Translations under genes and position numbers: made by a program
Notes under the pieces: model-generated
What the model saw: the letters and a program-made list of their open reading frames with translations, nothing else
The model's database searches: none
What the model was told of the DNA's origin: nothing
Shown: piece by piece, positions 58,792-64,000 of the stretch
Layout: every line of letters begins with the position of its first letter
Numbering within the stretch: position 1 is the stretch's first letter
DNA from: Psychrobacter sp. P2G3
Lineage (GTDB): Bacteria > Pseudomonadota > Gammaproteobacteria > Pseudomonadales > Moraxellaceae
DNA length: 64,000 nt
Reading direction: 5' to 3'
Assembly (NCBI RefSeq): GCF_001593285.1
Contig: NZ_CP012529.1
Location: 1,302,001-1,366,000 of the forward strand

Positions 58792-60462
58792 ATGTCAAAT
58801 ATTTATAACAGCGCCCCGTCAGCCTACGAGTTTCCACTACTGATCAAACAACTATTAAACCGCGCCAAAACAGTATCATTAGATCAAGAAATTATTTATG
58901 CGGACAAAAAACGCTTAACTTATAAAGATTTATTTACCCGCATTAACCGTTTAGCCAATGTCTTAGCGGGCTTAAATCTCGATGCTGGGGATGTGGTAGC
59001 AGTGATGGATTGGGATAGTCATCGTTACCTTGAATCGTACTTTTCTGTGCCTATGTCGCAGTATATTTTGCAGACGGTCAATATTCGCCTGTCGCCTGAA
59101 AAGGTGCTTTACACTATTAATCATGCTAAGCCAAAAGTATTAATGCTGAACTCTGAGTTCGCAGCTTTGGTTAAAGATTATCAGTTTGAGAACTCAAGTA
59201 TTGAGCATATTATTTGGCTTGATGATAATGGCATGACGGTTGAAGGCGTTTTTGGTGGTAACCAAGGTCGCGTTATCGGTGAGTATGAAGCGTTATTAGA
59301 AGCAGCTGACACGAACTTTGATTTTCCGGATTTTGATGAAAACACTATTGCCACAACCTTCTATACTTCAGGAACGACAGGTGATCCAAAAGGCGTGTTC
59401 TTTAGCCATCGCCAATTGGTGTTACATAGCTTAGCAGAAGCAGCGTCACTAGGTATGCTACCTAACAAACAAGGCGTCAGCTACGGTGATGTCTATATGC
59501 CGATGACCCCGATGTTTCATGTTCATGCATGGGGCTTTCCGTTTACGGCTACTATGATTGGCTTAAAACAAGTCTACCCAGGTCGCTACGCCCCTGATAC
59601 TTTGCTGGATTTAATTATTAATGAAAAGGTAAGTATCACCCACTGCGTGCCAACGATATTGCAAATGGTACTTAAAGAAGCACAAGATCGTGATGTCAGC
59701 TTTAATGGTTTAAAAATGATCATTGGTGGTTCAAGGTTAACTGAAGGCTTGGCTAAGTCGGCATTGGCACAAGATATTGAGGTATATACAGGTTACGGAA
59801 TGTCAGAAACTGCACCATTGATTAGCTTAACTGACTTTAGTGTTGATGAGCCTGAGATGACTGAAGATGAAGATATTAGCCGTCGCTGTATGACAGGTAA
59901 GCCAGTATTGATGGTCGATGCGCAAGTCTGGAGTACAGATAATGAGTCGGTAGGCGTCGGTAAAGAGAACACTGGCGAGTTGGTACTGCGTGCCCCATGG
60001 TTGACCCAAAGCTATCTAAAAAATGATGATGCGGGTAAAGAGCTATGGGAAAACGGCTATATGCATACTCAAGATATTGCCTATATTAGACCTGACGGTT
60101 ATATCAAAATTACCGATCGTCTCAAAGACGTTATCAAGTCTGGCGGCGAATGGATCTCATCATTAGAGATTGAGACTATTTTATCGTTGCATCCAGCGGT
60201 AGCGGACGTGTCAGTAATTGGTGTCCATGATAAACAGTGGGGTGAGCGCCCATTAGCACTAGTGGTGCTAAAGCCAAATAAACAAGACACCAGCGCTGAA
60301 GATATTATTGCCATTGCAGAGCAGGCAGTCAGTAAAGGTATTATCCCCAAATATGGTGTACCAAGTGATTTTAAGTTTGTTGATGAGCTGCCTAAAACCT
60401 CTGTTGGCAAGCATGATAAAAAGGTAATGCGAGAGATGTATGCCAATCAGACGCAAGTGTAA
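58792..60462 (+). CDS. AMP-forming acyl-CoA synthetase (fatty-acid ligase family)
   Basis: The 556-residue protein has the AMP-binding motif TFYTSGTTGDPKGVFFSHRQ, the adenylate motif YTGYGMSETAPL, ITDRLKDVIKSGGEWISS for the hinge, and the catalytic lysine in TSVGKHDKKVMRE. The sequence type is that of medium- or long-chain fatty-acid CoA ligases. The N-terminal segment PLLIKQLLNRAKTV is also family-like. It has its own terminator and stands apart from the PrpE-like gene downstream. Chain-length preference cannot be judged. Confidence 0.88.
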   Translation: MSNIYNSAPSAYEFPLLIKQLLNRAKTVSLDQEIIYADKKRLTYKDLFTRINRLANVLAGLNLDAGDVVAVMDWDSHRYLESYFSVPMSQYILQTVNIRLSPEKVLYTINHAKPKVLMLNSEFAALVKDYQFENSSIEHIIWLDDNGMTVEGVFGGNQGRVIGEYEALLEAADTNFDFPDFDENTIATTFYTSGTTGDPKGVFFSHRQLVLHSLAEAASLGMLPNKQGVSYGDVYMPMTPMFHVHAWGFPFTATMIGLKQVYPGRYAPDTLLDLIINEKVSITHCVPTILQMVLKEAQDRDVSFNGLKMIIGGSRLTEGLAKSALAQDIEVYTGYGMSETAPLISLTDFSVDEPEMTEDEDISRRCMTGKPVLMVDAQVWSTDNESVGVGKENTGELVLRAPWLTQSYLKNDDAGKELWENGYMHTQDIAYIRPDGYIKITDRLKDVIKSGGEWISSLEIETILSLHPAVADVSVIGVHDKQWGERPLALVVLKPNKQDTSAEDIIAIAEQAVSKGIIPKYGVPSDFKFVDELPKTSVGKHDKKVMREMYANQTQV

Positions 60463-60536
60463 TTAATCTTCACTGTAATCATATTGCAGTTTATGTGCTA
60501 AACAGTTGACCTTTATTACTAGCTCTGCTACATTTT

Positions 60537-60564
60537 AAACCGATACATAACGTATCGGTTTTTT
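60537..60564 (+). terminator. Terminator after the acyl-CoA ligase gene
   Basis: AAACCGATAC and GTATCGGTTT form a perfect 10-bp stem with a 5-base loop followed by T residues. Confidence 0.88.
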
Positions 60565-60727
60565 GGTTCTAGCAGGGAAAGCCAGAGCAACAATACTTAA
60601 GCTATTATATAAATTTGCTATATTGTACTTATAATATATAAAGCGACTATTCAAACTTCATTTGCTATTTCATATAGTATATATAGTCGTATTGCATCAC
60701 ATTTCGTTTACGCTAAGGATAGCCATT

Positions 60728-62770
60728 ATGAGCGAGCAAGCCAACAATTTAGCTTCTAACCAAGCCTCCAAAGACACCGTCACCTCTACGCAGAATGCCA
60801 CCTTTGCTGATATCTATAACGCTTCAATCAATGATCGGGAGCAGTTTTGGGCAGAGCAAGCAAAGCGTATCTACTGGCATAAAGAGCCTGAGCAAATCCT
60901 TGACGATAGTAATCTGCCTTTTGCTAGATGGTTCGTTGGTGGTGAAACTAACCTTTGTTATAACTGTGTAGATCGTCATCTTCCAGAACGTGCTGAGCAA
61001 GATGCTTTTATTTGGCTCTCATCAGAGATCAATCAAGAGTTAACAGAGACTTATCCAGCAGTGATTGACGCGTTTAAAGATTTGGGCAATAACGTTGAGT
61101 TTTATACTGACTATACCAAACGTCGCCTAACCTATAATGACTTATATAAAGAAGTTAATTACTTTGCAGATGTGCTGCAGCGTCATGGTATCGAGAAGGG
61201 CGATCGCGTTATCATTTATATGCCGATGATTTTAGAGGCCGCTTATGCCATGCTGGCCTGCGCTCGTATCGGTGCGGTACATTCGGTCGTATTTGGTGGT
61301 TTTGCCGCGCACAACTTAGCTATTCGCATGGATGATGCCGAGGCAAAAATGGTCATCACAGTCGATGCTGGCCTGCGCGGTGGCAAGGTGGTTAATTATA
61401 AAAACCTTGTGAATCAAGGGGTCGAGCAGGCGAGCGTAAAACCTGAACACGTGCTAGTAGTCAATCGCGGCGTGTTGCCGTTTGAGCCGCAAGCTATTGA
61501 TGTGGATTATGCGACTCAGCGCCGCATCAGCTGCGAGGCCAATGCTGTGGTAGAGCCAGTTTGGCTTGAGTCAAACACGCCATCGTATCTGCTCTATACT
61601 TCTGGTACTACGGGTACGCCAAAAGGCGTGCAACGTGATACGGGCGGTCATGCAGTAGCACTCACTACCTCGATGGATTATATCTACGATGGCAAGGCAG
61701 GCGAGACCTTTTGGGCGATATCAGATATTGGCTGGGCGGTTGGACACTCTTATACGATTTATGCGCCATTGCTGGCTGGCATGACGAGCGTGATGTATGA
61801 AGGCTTACCACATCTACCAAATCCAGGTATCTGGTGGCGTATCGTAGAAGCCAACAAAGTTAACATTCTATTTACTGCACCGACCGGTGTGCGTATGCTC
61901 AAAAAGCAAGATGAGACTTGGATGACGCGCTACGACGTCTCAAGCGTGAAGTCATTCTTTTTGGCAGGCGAACCACTTGATGAGTCAACGGCCAATTGGC
62001 TTACTCAGCATTTAGGTGTGCCAATTTTAGATCATTATTGGCAAACAGAATCCGGCTGGCCCATCCTAAGCAATACCCCAAAGTTTGATCATAAACCGCA
62101 CAAACAAGGCTCGCCTGGTTATCCAATGTATGGCTATGATGCGCATGTTATCAATGAGGAAACAGGAGAGCCTTGCGCTGCTGGAGAAAAAGGTCTATTA
62201 GCCATTAGCGCACCATTGCCGCCGGGTTGTCTCACGACTGTATGGCGTAATGATGAGCGCTTTATCAGCAGCTATTTTGGGCTGTTTGATGGTAAGCAAT
62301 ATTCAACTTCAGACTATGCTGTAACCGATGAAGATGGGTACTTCTATATTCTTGGTCGTACCGATGATGTGATTAATGTAGCTGGGCACAGACTTGGTAC
62401 TCAAGAGATTGAAGAAGCTATTAGTACTCATCCAGAGATGGCGGAGTGTGCAGTCGTAGGTATTCAGGATGAGTTAAAAGGCGAATTGCCCATCGCTTTT
62501 TGTGTGCTAAAAGATCATGAGCAAGTAGCGACTACCGAAAACCGCTTCCGTCTTGAGCAGCAAGTAATCGGTGCCGTTGTGAAGTCCCTTGGTGGTATCG
62601 CCAGACCTGCGGCGATTTACTTCCCGCAAGCACTACCAAAGACTCGCTCTGGCAAAATCCTACGCCGTGCTATTCGCGCATTAGCAGAGAACAAACCTAC
62701 CGGTGATATGTCAACACTTGATAATCCAACTGCCATTGATGCCATTAAGCAGTCTATGAAAGATTATTGA
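60728..62770 (+). CDS. PrpE/Acs-type propionyl-CoA or acetyl-CoA synthetase
   Basis: The 680-residue enzyme has the AMP-binding motif YTSGTTGTPKGVQRDTGGH. It also has SDIGWAVGHSYTIYAPLLAG and YWQTESGWPI, which resemble PrpE more than AcsA, and the hinge GRTDDVINVAGHRLGTQEIE. The acetylatable lysine is in PKTRSGKILRRAIR. It makes propionyl- or acetyl-CoA from the free acid and ATP. The ATG at 60728 (MSEQANNL), with AAGGA upstream, is preferred to the frame start at 60662, whose extra hydrophobic leader is not family-like. mmsA follows, fitting propionate metabolism. Confidence 0.9.
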   Translation: MSEQANNLASNQASKDTVTSTQNATFADIYNASINDREQFWAEQAKRIYWHKEPEQILDDSNLPFARWFVGGETNLCYNCVDRHLPERAEQDAFIWLSSEINQELTETYPAVIDAFKDLGNNVEFYTDYTKRRLTYNDLYKEVNYFADVLQRHGIEKGDRVIIYMPMILEAAYAMLACARIGAVHSVVFGGFAAHNLAIRMDDAEAKMVITVDAGLRGGKVVNYKNLVNQGVEQASVKPEHVLVVNRGVLPFEPQAIDVDYATQRRISCEANAVVEPVWLESNTPSYLLYTSGTTGTPKGVQRDTGGHAVALTTSMDYIYDGKAGETFWAISDIGWAVGHSYTIYAPLLAGMTSVMYEGLPHLPNPGIWWRIVEANKVNILFTAPTGVRMLKKQDETWMTRYDVSSVKSFFLAGEPLDESTANWLTQHLGVPILDHYWQTESGWPILSNTPKFDHKPHKQGSPGYPMYGYDAHVINEETGEPCAAGEKGLLAISAPLPPGCLTTVWRNDERFISSYFGLFDGKQYSTSDYAVTDEDGYFYILGRTDDVINVAGHRLGTQEIEEAISTHPEMAECAVVGIQDELKGELPIAFCVLKDHEQVATTENRFRLEQQVIGAVVKSLGGIARPAAIYFPQALPKTRSGKILRRAIRALAENKPTGDMSTLDNPTAIDAIKQSMKDY

Positions 62771-63078
62771 TTAATATGAAAGGTTAATCCGTATTCGCTA
62801 GTTGTGAATAATTATCTGAATATTGCACAAAAGCTCATGAATCGTCATGGGCTTTTTTGTTTACTCAACTGTTCTATATATCAACGCTGATAGCTAACGT
62901 TACCAAAATTTCAACAAAGCACTTGACCCTAAAATTGATTTATTGTTATAGTCAATAACGATACGAAATAAATCATTTTAAAATAAATTTTCATTAATAT
63001 TAAAACATCGATTTTGACACTCTTAATAAATACAGACGCTGCTTAACGGCAGTCTCGCAAACAAGATAAGGATATCTT
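62771..63078. other. Gap between the PrpE-like gene and mmsA
   Basis: No gene. It contains the terminator at 62829-62857 and the presumed mmsA promoter. AAGGA at 63067-63071 is the mmsA ribosome site. Confidence 0.6.
62829..62857 (+). terminator. Terminator after the PrpE-like gene
   Basis: AAAAGCTCATGA and TCATGGGCTTTT pair (one G-U) around a 3-base loop, with a T-run. Confidence 0.85.
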
Positions 63079-64000
63079 ATGCACCACGTCCAGCAGCTCA
63101 TCAATGGTCAATTTACCAAATCAACGACTAGCGAATGGCTCGATATCACTGATCCAGCCACGCAAGAAGTCATCGCTAAAGTCCCGCAAACCACTGACGA
63201 TGAGATCAATCAAGCCGTCGCTGCCGCCCAGACGGCTTTTCAAACATGGCGCAAGACCCCAATTACCACGCGTGCGCGAATCTTTTTAAGATATCAAGCG
63301 CTCATACGTGAGCATATGGATGAGCTAGCAGGAATCTTAACTGCTGAACAAGGCAAAACCATTGCTGATGCTCGCGGGGATGTATTCCGTGGTTTAGAAG
63401 TGGTCGAGCATGCAGCGGGTATTGCTAACTTACAGATTGGTGATTTTGTTGAAAATGTCGCCTCAGGCGTTGATACGTATAGTATCTGGCAGCCACTAGG
63501 TGTCTGTGCTGGTATCACCCCGTTTAACTTCCCAGCGATGATTCCGCTATGGATGTTTCCAATGGCGATTGCTACGGGTAATACTTTTATCTTAAAGCCT
63601 TCTGAACAAGACCCAATGGTTACCATGCGTTTGGTTGAGTTGGCAGTCGAAGCGGGCGTGCCTGAAGGTGTGCTCAACGTGGTGCATGGTGGCAAGGCCA
63701 CCGTTGATGCCATTTGTGATCACCCAGATATCAAAGCGGTTTCATTTGTTGGTTCTACCGCTGTTGGTAAGCATGTCTACGAGCGCGCTAGTAAATCTGG
63801 CAAACGTGCCCAGTGCATGATGGGCGCCAAAAACCATGGCGTTATCTTGCCTGATGCCAATAAAGAACAAACGCTCAATCAGCTAGCAGGCGCTGCATTT
63901 GGTGCTGCCGGTCAACGTTGTATGGCGCTGTCAGTCGTGGTGCTAGTCGGTGCAGCAGGTGAGTGGATTGATGATATCAAAGCCAAAGCAACAGGCTTAG
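63079..64000 (+). CDS. mmsA: CoA-acylating methylmalonate-semialdehyde dehydrogenase, N-terminal part
   Basis: The frame starts at ATG 63079 (MHHVQQLINGQFTK) and runs off the window after 307 codons, about 60% of the usual 500. It shows GVCAGITPFNFPAMIPLWMF, FVGSTAVGKHVYERA, the MmsA-specific MMGAKNHGVILPDA, and the catalytic Cys281 in GAAGQRCMA. MmsA converts methylmalonate semialdehyde and malonate semialdehyde to propionyl-CoA and acetyl-CoA in valine and inositol breakdown. It follows a PrpE-like synthetase, so both feed propionyl-CoA. Confidence 0.93.
   Translation, partial: MHHVQQLINGQFTKSTTSEWLDITDPATQEVIAKVPQTTDDEINQAVAAAQTAFQTWRKTPITTRARIFLRYQALIREHMDELAGILTAEQGKTIADARGDVFRGLEVVEHAAGIANLQIGDFVENVASGVDTYSIWQPLGVCAGITPFNFPAMIPLWMFPMAIATGNTFILKPSEQDPMVTMRLVELAVEAGVPEGVLNVVHGGKATVDAICDHPDIKAVSFVGSTAVGKHVYERASKSGKRAQCMMGAKNHGVILPDANKEQTLNQLAGAAFGAAGQRCMALSVVVLVGAAGEWIDDIKAKATGL

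Noticed and set aside
60662-60727. Hydrophobic leader on the PrpE-like protein
   Set aside because: A cytosolic CoA synthetase needs no leader, and the ATG at 60728 has AAGGA upstream.

Overview
The window looks like chromosomal DNA of a Psychrobacter-type bacterium (Moraxellaceae, Gammaproteobacteria). This is inferred from the gene complement and protein character: a protocatechuate/4-hydroxybenzoate block, a multi-His-box acyl desaturase, NemR and NsrR regulons, and moderately AT-rich DNA. No 16S gene is present to confirm it. Coding density is high, there is no prophage or CRISPR array, and mobile DNA is limited to one decayed IS3-type remnant and one 170-bp MITE-like repeat.

Layout. 1-6.2 kb: tail of a TRAP solute-binding protein, ten copies of a 7-bp tandem repeat, then a same-strand block of TauD-type dioxygenase, class II aldolase-family protein, fused PcaD-PcaC (PcaL), PcaH, PcaG and PobA, closed by a strong terminator. 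It takes 4-hydroxybenzoate to protocatechuate, opens the ring and finishes the lactone steps; PcaB is not in the window. 6.3-12.4 kb: a biotin carrier, biotin carboxylase, PxpB, PxpC, PxpA, an NRAMP-fold transporter and a second carrier that has lost its biotin site. 12.7-14.3 kb: a second class II aldolase with a MEST/PEG1-like hydrolase. 14.7-20.1 kb: an orphan TonB, then a minus-strand operon DUF4331 protein, small lipoprotein, TPR protein, HupE/UreJ-like membrane protein.

20.8-43 kb is mostly housekeeping: NAD malic enzyme, a CAU tRNA, pteridine reductase, CCA-adding enzyme, NADP malic enzyme, SelO, acyl desaturase, glycerophosphodiesterase, a lipoprotein, cobalamin adenosyltransferase, CysS, an MscS channel, GuaB, GlmM and PdxH. 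43-50 kb is an electrophile/aldehyde stress block (GST, DJ-1/PfpI, CurA-like reductase, YqhD-like dehydrogenase, NemR, aldehyde dehydrogenase) with two near-identical 15-bp operator candidates. 50.5-52.4 kb is NnrS plus NsrR with a clear NsrR-type palindrome. 52.5-57 kb holds an alpha carbonic anhydrase, a tandem paralogue pair of which one is broken by a stop codon, and an orphan beta-helix protein. 57-64 kb holds an MFS transporter, two acyl-CoA synthetases and the start of mmsA.

The strongest candidate for an undescribed system is 6.3-12.4 kb. The separate genes supply every domain class of a urea-carboxylase-type enzyme (biotin carboxylase, AHS1/AHS2 carboxyltransferase-like pair, biotin carrier), together with PxpA, a transporter lacking the NRAMP metal-ligand motifs, and a biotin-less carrier. 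This suggests a biotin-dependent route for a lactam or amide such as 5-oxoproline.
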